Assembly: GCA_018360145.1 (NCBI GenBank)
Contig: SRPY01000018.1
Span: 62,001-126,000 of the forward strand
Length of the DNA stretch: 64,000 nucleotides
DNA from: Claviceps africana
Lineage: Eukaryota > Ascomycota > Sordariomycetes > Hypocreales > Clavicipitaceae
Direction of reading: 5' to 3'
The position numbers and the translations under genes are program-made. Positions 12,397 to 24,625 of this stretch are shown in pieces; the stretch's first letter is position 1, and every line of letters begins with the position of its first letter. Below the pieces are notes generated by a model that was given only the letters and a program-made list of their open reading frames with translations, did no database searches and was not told the origin of the DNA.

Positions 12397-12464
12397 TATA
12401 GCTTTATATACTATAGAAACATAAAAAAGACATATAGAAATAGAGTATATATTAGAAAAAGAAA

Positions 12465-12605
12465 AAAAAGAGAAAAAAAGAGAAAAAAAAAGAAAAAAAA
12501 AGGAAAAAAGAGAAAAAAAGAGAAAAAAAGAGAAAAAAAGAGAAAAAAAGAGAAAAAAAGAGAAAAAAAGAGAAAAGAAGGAAAAGAACAAAGAAAAGAA
12601 AAAAA
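12465..12605. repeat. Low-complexity (GAAAAAAA)n tract
   Basis: About 140 bp of short A-rich units punctuated by single G. It separates the AT block from GC-balanced DNA. The Phe-rich antisense frames over it are artefacts. Confidence 0.9.
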
Positions 12606-13088
12606 ACCTTTAACCTTAAGTAAAAGAATCCCATAAATCACCCCCGTCGGCACAGCACTGCCCCCGACCAAACACGTACCCGGTCAAGCTCCCCCCGAGA
12701 CGTCACGCGCGGCCAACGGGAAAACCGTCGTTGAGTCCCGTGAGTTGCGCCGGCTGGCCTGGTTCGTCCGACGATGACTACTGCTGCGCAGAGAATATGG
12801 TGGGTGGCATGCGTCCGCAGGGGTACAAATGAAATGACTGTAATTAATATCACATAAATACATGTATAGGAAAAGGGAGGTAGGGAAGTATCCCATGGAT
12901 CATGCTCCAACACATCATGACGGGCGTCTTTGAGCACGAAAAAAGTCACCCGCCTCTTCTCCTGGCAACGTCCATTCTCTCATGTACAAGTTTGATTTTC
13001 ACTTCACATTTCTTCTCTTCTCCCCCCCACCACCCCTTGGCTGCCGGTCCCGTGTATTATTCTGCTCCCAATCGCACGACCAGGTCCT
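12606..13088. other. Intergenic, SYP1 downstream region
   Basis: GC-balanced, no gene recognised. Should contain the SYP1 3' UTR on the minus strand. Confidence 0.5.
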
Positions 13089-16000
13089 TCATCTGCCCTC
13101 GTACTTGCCGCTCACCAACCTTCGCACGACGGGCACGTCTACCCATGTCTGGCTGCCCGCCGGTCCGGCATCGGCATCGGCAAACGGATTGTCATCGCCG
13201 AGCTCTTTGCCCTTGCCCTTGCCTTGATCGGACAGTCGTGATATCGAGATGCCGCTCCCTGTTACCTCATCTCCCGAGGCGACGTACTCCCACCGAGCTT
13301 CAATGTGGCCGGGTGTCGGGCACACTCCGTCGACTCCCGTTACACGACAGACAATCTTTTGCGTGTCGGCAGTGAGAGTCACGTCGCCCAGGCGCCAGTA
13401 TACTAGGTGCTTATCCTTCAGATGCGTGCCGCTAGGCTTCGTCTGGGCTCCTGCCGATTTGCCCTCGTATGTGGCCACCAGTACGACATTGTGCAGCGTG
13501 ACCGGGGCTGCAAAGCTGCTCTGGGGATGGAGTTGGTATTGAAGCAAGAGACCCAATTTGTCGTCCTGCGGCTTCCAAACCGGGTTGAGCAGAATCGGAG
13601 CATGCTGACCCAAAAGAGGCGGGTCCGACTCCGCGGCGAGCAACCGGTATGAAAATGCGATGGACGTCTTGTAAAGGTGGGCGAGATCAAGAGCGAACTG
13701 GTCGGGCTGGCCAGCAGATGCGTTGTGGACAAAGATGCGGTTCGGCCCAATACGTTCTAGTTTCTGGAAGTTGTTTATGCGGATAGTTTGGTGCGCTGTC
13801 AGTCGCCTGGTCAGCAACTTTTCCTCTCATACCGAGCTCGATTCGCTTCTCGAAATTAAAAAATATAAATATAAATATAAATAAAAACTCACCGCTTTCC
13901 ACAGACATTTCAGGATCATTGTTGATAAAGGCTATCTCTCCGGCAATGCTAGCGCTTTTAACCACTCCGTCTTCGAAAATGGCCGACACCGTCTCGATGA
14001 CGGAGCTTTGAAGTCCGGGCCCGGTCAAGTCGGGGTGCTTGGCGTGCACAAGACTCCCGAGAGAGTGGCCAGATCGCACGGATTGGCTATCAGAGGTCCC
14101 CGCCACGCTTGTTTCCGATGCCAGCGCGTTCAGAGCTGGGGACCGTGTAAAGGCAAGGTTGCCGGCCAGTGTCGGAGAAGCGGCAGCCACGGGCGAACCG
14201 AGCTCATTCTGGTTGGCACCTTGTCCGCCGGCAGGCGGGACGTAGACATTGTTTCTAGCATCTCGTCGTCCTCGAATGGTACTCGTGCGCCGCGTTGCCG
14301 GGCCCATCTTCAAGGTATTCACAACGTTGGACAGTGCGGCTTGCTTGGCCTCGGGGTCCTCCTCGCCTACGGGCTTGTTCTGGATGCTCAGCTTGAATAC
14401 TTGATCGGCTTCCTCGGCAGCAGCTTCTCGTTGAGCTTCGGATATCGGATCACGCATCGGTAATCGAACAGAAAATCCTTCCGAGTCCTTGGCCAGGTTC
14501 GCTAGTTCATCGTTGTTCTGTGTGGAGGCTGGTGCCGGGGAAGACGCTGCGTCGCCAAGGTCGACTAGATGTGTCCCATTCATACCTCCGGCATTGCTTT
14601 GTTCCATCCCGTTCACCCCGTGAGATCCGTCATGAGGTCTGCCCTCGTCGCTTGCAGGGTCGTTCTGAGATAGCATCGAGGTACCCGGAGTTTCCAACTG
14701 GGAGTTCGGAGGACCAGAATCGTGCAGATGATTCGACGAGGTGCGGGGCGAAAGCGCTCCTCTACCATGACCATGGCTGCTTCCCAGCCGACCAAACGTA
14801 GGCCCGAGGGACTTGCCGGCGGAGAGGGTTCCAAAGCCGCCTTGAATGCTTTGTCGTCGCCGGCCAAAGAGTGTACCAAGTCTTCGGAGTTTGGACTCTT
14901 TGGGTTGTCCAACCGACGGTGGCTGAGAATTGACATGATGCTCATGCTGCAACTGCTGGGAATCTGGTTCTCCGGTGGTCGGACGGTTTGCAGCATCCGG
15001 GTGTAACGTGTCCGTGTTGGACAGTTGGAGAGGGTTATCGAACGACGAGGTGCGACCAGGCGTCGACGAGCGTCTCGCGGAACCGCTTATTGGAGGCGGT
15101 GGTAGCGCAGCCACAGTGCTGGATGCAAAATCCCTAATCTCATGCTCGGTTTTGACCTCGACTACAATGGCCAGAGTCTGGCCAGCGATTTCTCGAACAC
15201 GCTCGGCTTGGTCGGCCTCGTGGGTTTGAAACTGTGTGAGTATATCTCGGAGATGGTTCACGCGGGACTCGTCCACCTCTTGAAGCTTTTCGAATATGAA
15301 GGGCGCGGTCGAGTCCCATTCTTGCTGATTGGCGGCGTTGTTCTCCCTCTTGCTTGGTTTTTCAATCTTCTTTGCCAAGGCAGAAAGATTGCCGGACATT
15401 TCGTGCATGTTGATGCAGTCTTGACGTTGCTGATAGCTCCGAAGGGGCCGTTCCAAGTCTTCCTCGAGCTTCTCGGCGAACATGTGGTGCGACTGGGCGA
15501 TGGTTTCAGCGGCTTTGACGATTCGGGACCAAGAAGGTTGAAATACACTGCATACATAGGAGCCATCCGTCAGCGAAACAAGACCGTCCATGGGAGTCAT
15601 GCCACAGCGTCCCGGTGGACGAGGAATCGCCCGGATGACAAGGAGGGAGAAGCGCGGCTATGAAGGATGACGACGTACCCAAGCTCGGATGGTGAATAAG
15701 GGCCCTTGTTGCTTTGCGCGAGCCTTCGCAAGCCGAGGACATATTGTTCTTCAACACGACGGCGTTCCTGGGCAGCGCAAGACGGAGTTAGACGCACACG
15801 AGCCGGCGCATAATGGGGATGGGGGGGGGGGCATATGAAAGAACAGCATGCGGCCGAGGACGAATCGAATGGTGCATTACGTACCTGAAGCCAGTCGGCG
15901 ATGTCGAGGTTGACCTTGCTGATGCGCTTTACCCGCTCGTTGAGAGTGCGCGCTGCCTGACCAGGTTGCAGACTGGCCTACAGTGTAGACAGGCAGTCAG

Positions 16001-16180
16001 GCAGTCGGGCAGTCAGCGATGAGCATTTTCACTGGCCGAGTTGCGAAGCGACGCATGGGAGCGCGCGGCCATTAATTTGAGCGCGTAATTGGGCTGCGAG
16101 GAGAAAAGAAGGGAGGGGAATTGTTGGGTTGAGCGACATACCAGCATGGCGGGATACTCGGTTCTCGCCGTGTCGTCCAT
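13089..16180 (-). CDS. SYP1: F-BAR / mu-homology endocytic adaptor (muniscin, Syp1 family)
   Basis: Muniscins bind membrane early at clathrin endocytic sites and recruit cargo and Ede1-type scaffolds (family knowledge). Exons in coding order: 16180-16142, 15977-15885, 15767-15679, 15547-13893, 13795-13089; total 2583 nt, 860 residues, all phases consistent. Exons 1-3 give EYPAML, then LQPGQAARTLNERVKRI, ADWLQERRRVEEQYVLGLRR and SELGVFQPSW, the typical start of a fungal Syp1 F-BAR domain (about 1-270, coiled-coil-rich). A long Ser/Pro/Asn-rich linker follows, with a basic stretch RRTSTIRGRRDAR. The C-terminal mu-homology domain begins near SVIETVSAIFEDGVVKS (about 585) and runs to the end SGKYEGR. 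Donors are GTATGT, GTACGT, GTACGT and GTGAGT. The last intron (13796-13892) is AT-rich and its acceptor was chosen to keep phase. Divergent from the kinase gene. Confidence 0.93.
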
Positions 16181-16997
16181 GATGGGTAGGCGAGGGACGG
16201 GATCAGGTTGTTCAGGTTGTTACAGCCGTGGGTTGCGGGTTGCGGGTAAGGACGTCAAAGAGCCCAGAAGCAGCAGGCACAGCAGCGAGAAAGGGAAGCG
16301 AAATATACAGATGCCGAGATGGAATGATGCTGGACCTGGACCACGGGACGGGAGAGCGCATGGCGATGCGACGGCGGCGGCGGCGGCGGCGGCGGCGGAA
16401 GAGAAGCGGAGGCTCGCGTCGTCAGCAGTACCAAAGAGCGGCGGTGACCATGGCCGGGATAACAATAAACGGAGGAGGAAGTGGAAGGGCGAAGAAGGGG
16501 AAGCAGTGAGGCAGTGAGGCTGCAGGTCGGGCTGCAAGATGAGGTGGGCGGGATGGTATGAGGATGAGGATGAGGATGAGGATGGATGGGGATGGATGGG
16601 GATGGGGATGGGACGGGCTGGCGGCTGCATGTGGCATCGCAGGTGATAGGCTGGGCCATGTGTGGCTGGTGGAGCACGGTCCATGATTGAATGATGGATG
16701 GAGCGTGGAGTGTGGAGTGTGGATGTTGGTTGGACATGGACATGGACATGGACACTGGGGTGATAGACACTGGGGTGATGGACACTGGGGTGATGAGGCA
16801 CTGCAGTGATGAGGCAGGCAGGCAGCAGGTCCCTGTCTAGCGGCAGGCGCAACCGACCGATGCAGCAGCGGCGGCGGCAGGGCGGCGTGCGTACGCGCGG
16901 CCAAGCCACATGCCTGGTCTGTTCTCTCCCGTGACCCGTCAATGGGACACTGTCAATGGTCGTCCCGAGGCGTCTCGTCGCCGTCAAACCCGCCGTC
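16181..16997. promoter_or_regulatory. Shared divergent promoter region, SYP1 / kinase
   Basis: About 0.8 kb between two divergently transcribed start codons. Holds a GCG-trinucleotide run (16373-16397), GATGAG/GGATGG tandem tracts (about 16557-16612) and about three 15-bp units of ACTGGGGTGATRGAC type (16753-16800). A 290-residue antisense His/Pro/Ser frame across it is compositional. No TATA box stands out. Confidence 0.5.
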
Positions 16998-18608
16998 ATG
17001 TCGTCGTCGTCCGCGTGGAAAGCATCTCTCTCCACGTTCGACCGATACACCATCATCCAGCACCTGTAAGCCCGTCCTCTCCCATCCTCCATCCTCCAGC
17101 CTCAATCCGAGCCAATGTCTTCTCCTCTTTCCTCTCGCTCCTGTCCACCACCGATGCTCCCAGACTCACACCGCCGTCCATGCCCTGCAGCCAGGCGTCT
17201 CTCCCTGCCGATAAGCGCAACGACGCCGTCGCCATAGAGCAGCATGCTTTCCAACACTCGTCGTCAAGGGTCGGTAGCGTGCATAGCGTTTCCATGTCGT
17301 TGCAACGTCACGTGCAGCCGGGCGTGGTGGCGCAATCCAAGGAAGAAGATACAATAAAGAACAAAGAACAAAGAACAAAGAAAAAAAGAAAAAAGAAAAA
17401 GAAAAAAGAAAAAAGAAAAAAGGAAAAAGGGAAAAAGAAAAAAAAGAAAAAAAAATACTAACCTCAAACGGTGCAGAATGAATACGACGCCGCCGTCCGC
17501 GACGCAGCCTCGAGCGTCTCGCCGTCTACCGCGTTGACGAGCGACGACTCTCCAGACACCACCACCACCGCACATACCGGCATCACCATCGGCTCATACT
17601 CCGACTGCGAGCCCGTAGCCGAGGGCGTCACCTCAACCGTCTACCATTCAGGCGCGCACGCTCTCAAAGTCATCACGGCCAGCGGCAATCTTGAGCCGCA
17701 CAATCCGCAGCGCGAGGCATCCATCCTGGCCGAGCTGCACGCCCTCGAACCGCCACCAGACCACATCGTCCGCCTCGTCACCACATTCCGGGACGAGCAG
17801 TCACGCCGTGTTCTCGTCTTCCCCTACCATGCGCTGACGCTGGACGCGCTTCTCTCCCAGGGCCCGTCTCTCCTGCCCACGACGTCCGACGTCGCCCGCA
17901 TCTTTCAGGACATTCTCCGCGCCCTGGCCTTCCTCCACAAACACGATATCCTCCACCGCGACGTCAAGCCCTCGGCCATCCTGCTCGATTCACCCTCCGG
18001 ACCAGCCGTTGTGTCCGACTTTGGCACAGCATGGCACCCCCGCCTGTCCGCGCACACGGAGCCGCCCTCCAACAAGATCCTCGACATCGGCACGGGGCCG
18101 TACCGCGCGCCAGAAGTCCTCTTCGCAAACAAAGCCTACGGCCCACCCGTGGACATGTGGGCAACGGGTGTCATGCTCGCCGAGGCAATCACCAGACCGC
18201 CCAGACCGCCCTTTGAATCCGAGCCCGCCCACCAAGACGGCAACCAGCTCGGCTTGATCCTCAGCATCATCAAGACGCTCGGCACGCCCACCGAGGAGAC
18301 GTGGCCCGAGGCCAAGGCCTTCAAAGTCTCCCCCTTTGAGCTGTGGACCGTGTTTCCCCACCGAGGCTGGGAAGACATACTGCCCCATGTGCATGCGCCC
18401 TTTCGGCATCTCGTGGCGCGGCTGCTGCGTTTTGAGTCGGGCGAGCGGATGACCGCCGAAGAGGCAAGTAGTGCCACTGTGCCTTTTGGGCCAATCACCC
18501 ACGCCACGTCCACTGCTCTTGACTGACATGACCGTCTTCTTCCCTGCCCCCATTCCTCCATCACAGGCCTTGAACCATGGTTGCTTTACGGGTCACGAAA
18601 CGTCCTAG
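16998..18608 (+). CDS. CDK-activating-kinase-like Ser/Thr protein kinase (CMGC, Csk1 type)
   Basis: Predicted protein kinase, 391 residues. Model: 16998-17065, 17191-17269, 17477-18463, 18567-18608. Exon 1 gives MSSSSAWKASLSTFDRYTII. Exon 3 starts after a perfect TACTAAC branch point and CAG at 17476. Exon 4 completes TAEEALNHGCF, the expected end of a kinase C-lobe. Visible motifs: VAIK-type lysine K113 (HALKVI), HRDVKP with D211, DFG at 230-232, APE at 260-262, then DMWATGVMLAEA. Two things are odd. The glycine loop is degenerate (EGVTSTVY), and the catalytic-loop Asn is Ala (A216 in HRDVKPSA). The last intron has a GC donor. The donor of exon 2 (GTCGGT) is weak, so the 49 N-terminal residues are less certain than the rest. 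The family assignment is by overall resemblance; a distant CDK-like kinase is the alternative. Confidence 0.82.
17270..17476 (+). other. Kinase intron 2 with A-rich tract
   Basis: Ends in TACTAACCTCAAACGGTGCAG (quoted by parts: branch TACTAAC at 17456-17462, acceptor CAG at 17474-17476). Contains an AAAAAG-type low-complexity run at about 17375-17457 directly upstream of the branch point. Confidence 0.6.
18464..18566 (+). other. GC-AG intron of the kinase gene
   Basis: 103 bp with donor GCAAGT after GAG and acceptor CACAG. Phase 0. Splicing here restores a normal kinase C-terminus; the only nearby GT alternative gives an unrelated tail. Confidence 0.75.
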
Positions 18609-19056
18609 GGCCTTCTTACGTGCGTATCCCCGCCCGTCTCGGAGGTTTTGATGTCCATGCAGAATAAAAAGGATGTACACCCATGTACCGGAGATGGTCA
18701 CGTTTATAAAGGACTCTACGCTTTGGGAAAAAAAAAAAAAAGTCCCCACCATAAATAGATGAAATAGTTACAAAACTAAAATTTAAAAGAAGGAAGAAGG
18801 CAAAGGGAAAAAAAAGATAGATGAAACCCAAAAAAAAAGATAATATTTAATCATTTTTTTCTAATTAAAACAAAAAGTCCCCACCATGAATAGATGAAAT
18901 AGTTACAAAATTAAAATTTACAAGACAAAAAGGAAAAAAGATAACATTTAATCTTTTTTTTTTAAAAAAAAAAGAGTATTCTACCCCGCCCAGATAAACT
19001 TTCTTCACACCATGCGCCTGCCAACTCCATCCACCACGGGCCCGTACATCCATCCT
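18609..19056. other. Convergent intergenic, kinase / LTN1 3' regions
   Basis: A-rich, gene-free. Carries an imperfect tandem duplication of about 135 bp. Confidence 0.6.
18731..18962. repeat. Imperfect direct duplication, ~135-bp period
   Basis: The segment starting AGTCCCCACCATAAATAGAT at 18741 recurs at 18876 as AGTCCCCACCATGAATAGAT. It is followed in both by GAAATAGTTACAAAA and, further on, by AGATAAYATTTAATC before a T run. Confidence 0.85.
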
Positions 19057-22000
19057 TTATACCTGACGCCTCCTCGCCGTGTCGGCCCCCAGATAGTCAA
19101 TGGGGTTGCGACACAGCGGGCACGAGTTCTGGTTGCTCGTCTGGAACCACTTGTACAGGCACGTCCGGTGGAACAGATTGTTGCACGTGGCGCACTTCTT
19201 GTCGGGCATGCGCTTGTCCTCCGAGATCATGCTGTAGCAGATGGCGCACTCCGACTGGCCCTGCAGGGCGGCAATCATGTTCCGCCTGAATATCTGCAGT
19301 CCGTCGATGATGCTTCCGTTGGCGAGCGTGATGGCGCCCTGTGTCGTCATGATCCAGCTCTGCCACCTGCGCTCGCTGACGGCGACGCGGTTGAGGCTCG
19401 AGACGCCGACGCCGTCGATGGGGTAGCCGGCGGGGATTTTGATGACAATGGCTGCTTGGGATTCGTCTACCTCGTAGCCTGCTGTGACTTCGCGGGCGGG
19501 CCTGGACACCTTGACCAGCAGCTCCTTCTCGTCTGCCGACGCGGGGGCCTGTTCCTGGACCCATGCCTCGACGCTGTCGAGCGTTTCCCGGACGATGATG
19601 GGCGAGAAGTACTTGGTGGTCCACGGTCCCACGGCAATCTTGGTCTGCTTGGACTTGCAGTCAATGTACCAGGCTCTGAACAGGCCAGGGATGAACTTGA
19701 GGGTCAAGTAGAACAGGTGCACCAGGAGCCAGTGCAGGCTCTGCTCCCCAGTCTCCGACTCGGCAAGCGTGACGTCGTAGTCGCAGATTTGGTCGTGACT
19801 GATCCTCTCCTTGTCCAGGTTGAGCGGCTGATTGACGGAATGGCCGAGGACGTCAAACATGAAGTCCAAGAGAGGCGCCACGAGTCTCTCGCTCTTCAGG
19901 TGCTGTGTGTAGTCATCCCGGATTTTGAACTGCGAAGATACATACGCGTCGAATACTAGTTTCCACGACAAGAGGTAGCCACGAATAGAGGCCGGGAAAT
20001 CAGAAAGTGCTTCGTCGGAGAAGTTGTCCAAGGTCGGCGGGTCGAGAAGAAGGGATAGCAGCTCGTCGGGAAGGCGTGCGTCTGTTCGACCCTACTCGTT
20101 AGCGGTGAACGTGCATGGGAAAAGAAAGAAGGAAAGAAGGAAAGTAAGACAGAAAGAATCCCTTTCTTCCTCAGTACTCCCTATCCCCTCTTGTACCTAC
20201 CCGTCTTGTCTAGAAGCGCATCTATTGACTTTTGCTGCTGATCCGCGGGGATTTTCCTATGCAAAAGACTAAACGCAGCTGTCTGAATCGCACGAGACTC
20301 GGACGAGAGCAGCCCGAATAGCTCCTCTGGCTTAGGAATGCGGTCGATGGTAATCTTTTCTACTTGGCGACACAGCATGTCATCGACAATATTGAGCACC
20401 TGCGAGGACGCCGGCCGATCGAGTCTGAGTAGCTCTATCAAATCCTTGGACTTGGAGGCGGTGAAATCTTCAAGTGCATCGGCGAGATCGTCGTTGGGCT
20501 CCGGGATTGACTCCAACGCATTGTACAGCTTCATTGATGCGTGGACAAAGGAGAGCGCGTCGTTGAGGTCCATACTTGCAGCGCGAGTCCAGAGTTCGCT
20601 GCAGAACTGAAGGGTGCTTTCCCAGTACGATCCATACACCTCCGCCATGCACGGCAGAAGAACCTTGAGGGCGCGACAGATTGCTGCGTTGATGCTCGGG
20701 TCGAAATTGGACGAGTCGTCTAGCCAGGAAGTGATTTGTCGGACGGCAAAGACGATCCGGTTGTTGGCCACAGGCAAATCGCCAGCCTCGTAGACTGGAC
20801 CAGTGAGCGCGAGCAGAACCAAGGTCATCTCTGCTCCCTCGTCCCCAGGCGAGATTGCTGCTACGTCACTGACTAGTCTGTTGCAGCAATTGCTCACCGC
20901 TTTTGAAGACTGCGCCGCGTCTGCAAGCCCACTGATGAGCCCAGAGGCAAGCAGGACCGTGTCTGCCTTTGCCTTGAGGTCGTTTGTTCCCAGATACTTC
21001 TCGTCTACTGCTGCCGGAAGACCGTGGGATCCAATAATCGCCTGGCAGAGTTCGCACAAGACCCTGGCGCTGTATGCCGCGCGAGGAGACATATCCCGGG
21101 ATTCTTTCATGGCCAACTCCAAAAGCCCCGAAACAATCGCGGAAGGGCTGTCGGGGCTCTCTGCTGGAGAAATCCAATTCTCCGCTTTGACAATCCACTT
21201 TCGTAGTAGAGATCTTGAGGCCATAACAAGCTCCTCAGCCTCGGTCAGAGCAACTTCGTCATTGAGGGTCAGCCACAGGCCTTGCTGGCTCGTAGAGGAG
21301 ATTTGATCGGAGACAAGTTGAACCACTAAACACTGTAGAAAGAGGACCTCGATGTGGAATTGTCGAGGAAGTTGGAAGCTTTCCACGTCTTGACTTTGGA
21401 GCAAGTTGCTGGTGTACATGGCCATTCTCACGGGAACGGCTCGGCCCTCGCGGTCCCTCGGTATGGACGATGCTCGTTTATCATGATGGTCCGCGCGTGG
21501 TAATGACATGGCCCCCCCGATGTTACTCGTTATTGACAACGCTGGGTCGATGGGCGAATCCAGGAACGGAGCCATATGACTCATCCACACATTGGTGTTT
21601 GGGAGAATATCCTCCCAAGGCGCAGCGCCGGATTGAACGGCTGACTTTGCTTGACAAACCAATGTTGGTACTCTGAAAACATTAGATCTACGCAATTATG
21701 GAAGGGTATCCGACCTCTTGTTCGTTACGTTTCTTCTTCTCTGACTTACCCGAGTGACTGTGCACTTGCGCGCTCCAAATTGGTTTGAATGATTTCCACC
21801 ACAGGAAGTTGGCCTTGACTTTCAGCGTTCAGAATGGAAAGAATCGCCGCAGCTTTCGAAGACGTCGAGACATCTGATATTTCGGATGAGGAGAGAAGCT
21901 GTGCGACTAGTTCTGTGTGAAGAGGGCCTTGGCTGAATGTGCTAGGCCGTGATCGTGCTAACATCTCGATCATCTTCAGAACGGTGTCTGGCCGGTGATT

Positions 22001-24287
22001 TGATTTGGAGAGGCGGCTGACTAGCTCAACACCAAGACTGTGGCACATCTCGTCCGACATGGAATGATGAACAAGAGCAGTCTCCAGCAGATCCCATGCC
22101 TCAGACTCCGAATCCAAAAGCGCAACCGACTGCGAGTACAGCATTTCCTGTAACTCTTTGCTCTCCTTTGCCAAGGGGCTTGCATGATCTTGCGACAACA
22201 AGGCCGCCAGCATGGGGTTTCGAATATGCTCCTCAGTAAGCTGCAAACATGCTTTCGTCCACATTCGCCATGTCTTTTGATACAATTCATCACGGCCGCT
22301 GATGGAGCCAAAAATACCTAGGCACGACAGTAGAGTCTCCGCGGAGAGGGATGCAGCGACCTGATCGACACCATCTCCAGCCGCAGTCTGCAGAAACAGA
22401 GCGAGATGCTCTCCGCTGTCACCATCGAACAAATGCTTCGATGTGCTGAGAGCGTATTCCAGTATCCGAGCAGCACCAAATGGCTTCATATTACGGCTTT
22501 CGAGAAGTAAAGCGCACTGAGATATGATCCTAGCAGAAGGGTCGGAGGTCTGATCTGGTAGGGCGGTCCCGTTTTCCACCAGTGCAGCAGATATCATGCC
22601 AACAAGTCCAAACCACCGCCGACCTTGTTCGGCAATCCTTCCTTGAGACACTTTGTACTCCTTGGAGACTTCAGGAAGGGATCCAGAGATGTTGGTACAC
22701 AAAATGGTGCCGAGACGACTCCACTCCTCGGCAGATGCCTGGGCAACCTCGGAGCAAGAGGTGATGGCTGCCAAATGCGCTTGAACAAGGATATGCATGG
22801 CGTTGGGTCCTGTTGGAATGCTGCTCGTGTCGGAAGTGGAGAAGAAAAACTGTTCTAGAAGCGGGAATAGGTGTTCTCGAGCAAGGGCAAGTTTCGCGTC
22901 GTGGGGTAGCTGATCCATGGACCTCTTGGCGACGTCAATGAAACATTTCCATGAGTATGATGAGTTGGTCCGTGGTTCTTCACGGTTTGTGATTCCTGCT
23001 TTTACGGCGGTAAGCAGCTTCGAAGCCGTGTCGAGGCCAAGTGTGTCGTCAGCTGGTAAGAGGGAGAGCAGTTGGTCAAGAGCCTCCCAGAACTTGGGCG
23101 GACTTCCTTGCGAGCCCTTGGAAATAAAAGACTGGAGGCGCGCGAGAGAAGACTTCCTCTCATTCGCGGCCGAGGCCGAGGACCAAATTGAGACATCTTG
23201 CTGAGTAAGTTTTGTCAGGGCTCTGACGTATTCCAGTGCAGACGCTGCTTGGCTGGATTTGAGACCGCCAGTGACAAAGGCTTGTCTCGCTTTAGTCGAC
23301 GTCGCGTAGGGCAGCTTTCGATCCAGGCATGTGAATAGCAGTTGACAAATGGTTTTTCGAACGGTCGAGTCTTTGAAGGTAATGGTCTTCCATACTGTCT
23401 CTTCGTTGAAGTACTCGTCGTACTTGTCCATGGCCTTGTGCAGCCCGGCTTCGTCGACCCTTTGAAGTAGACCCATGACGAGAGACAGGCTGGAAGCAAC
23501 AACTCGATAGAATTTGGACTCGGCGTCCTCGGGAGTCGTAGAGCGCTCGTCGCTCAGCGTGTCTTGTGTCTCGCGGATAGCCTCGCAAGCGAAATCGAGA
23601 ATTTGGAACTGGCACTTGGACCAGAATGCAGTCAATTTCTCGGAGGTGGTGAGAAATGACGAAATTCCATCGGTAGCAGCTCGTGCAACAACCCTATCCC
23701 GGTCGTACAAGCCGGCAAGCCATGGGCCGACGATTTTGAGAACATGGCGCTCCATGCGCTTTCGCGCAGACCGTAACAATTCTGACTGTAGCGTGTGCGA
23801 CAGCTCTCGCACCCGTCGAGAGTTGTCTATGGAGATGCGAGCATAGATTCGTGTCTAGCAAGAAAGGGAAAAGGTGAGCCAATCGGTCTAGATAAAAACA
23901 TCCTCTATGGTCACTGCAGTTGAGCTTGCAGCCGATGCATAGCACACGAGGGAAGACGGAGAATGGAGACAGAAAAGAACGGAGGGGGGCAAAACGTGTC
24001 GAACCTACCCAGACATCAAGAAGGGCTTCTTCCACGCCACCGCCCTCTTGGAACGGATGCGACTGCGCATAGTGAACAAGGTCCTCCAGTGCCTTTGCCT
24101 TGGTGGTGCTGTCCTTTTTCATCATGTTCTTCAGCGACACGACGACATTGGGATCCGATATCGCCGCAAAGGATGGCGGCTCGGCGAGATAAGAGAGCGA
24201 GCCGGCAGAGGCCGGGCTGCTGAAGCCGGCATGAAGCCCGAAACCGCTTCCAGGCGCCACGGCGAAACCCCGCTGCGCGCGCTTCAT
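19057..24287 (-). CDS. LTN1: E3 ubiquitin ligase Listerin (ribosome quality control)
   Basis: Listerin binds 60S subunits blocked by peptidyl-tRNA and ubiquitinates the stalled nascent chain for Cdc48 extraction (family knowledge). Exons in coding order: 24287-24009, 23854-21750, 21672-20201, 20081-19057; 4881 nt, 1626 residues, phases consistent. The N-terminal domain starts MKRAQRGFAV, continues SDPNVVVSLKNMMKKDS and TKAKALEDLV, then VWTRIYARISIDNSRRVREL across the first junction. The middle is a long run of HEAT-like helices. The C-terminus has the RWD-like region and a RING-CH finger: C1564, C1567, C1582, C1585, H1590, C1593, C1606, C1609 (C4HC3). Length matches fungal Ltn1. Donors are GTAGGT, GTAAGT and GTAGGT. 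The last acceptor (20082) was chosen to keep phase and gives KTDARLPDELLSLLLDPP. Convergent with the kinase gene. Confidence 0.95.
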
Positions 24288-24592
24288 GACGAAGGCGACG
24301 GAACGGGACCTTGTCGATGCCGGTAGCCGGAGTCCGTCACGCCCGGTGGGTGCCTTTGGCTGTATGACGGCCGCAGGTGCTTGGGGATGCCGAGGGGGGG
24401 TGGCAGCTTCAGCTTCAATCCGTGGTGGTTTTGTTCGCCGCTGGATGTTCGTTCTCCAGAGTCATGTCACTTGGCGTCTGGCTGGACTCGGGAAAGAGGA
24501 TGTGGTATGCGGTGCTCACTGCCGCCCCGCCCAATCATGCGGCTGAGACGAACGAGCAAATGATGTCACAGTAAGCCTCTTTTGGTGGGGCT

Positions 24593-24625
<33 letters not shown>

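Larger units (their letters stand above)
5091..12464. repeat. RIP-degraded AT-rich repeat block
   Basis: About 7.4 kb made almost wholly of A, T and TpA, with no long open frame on either strand. This is typical of transposon sequence after heavy RIP. Inside it I can match inverted repeats (5688-6560 against 10880-12396, and 5525-5690 against 6685-6850). The unique centre (about 6860-10860) probably once coded for protein, but I cannot assign a family. One GC-rich island lies at 11615-11760. Confidence 0.8.

Noticed and set aside
12376..12671. Phe-rich minus-strand frames
   Set aside because: Translations of the (GAAAAAAA)n low-complexity tract.
16220..17092. 290-codon minus-strand frame rich in His, Pro and Ser
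   Set aside because: Lies over tandem GATGAG-type repeats in the divergent promoter and overlaps exon 1 of both flanking genes; compositional.
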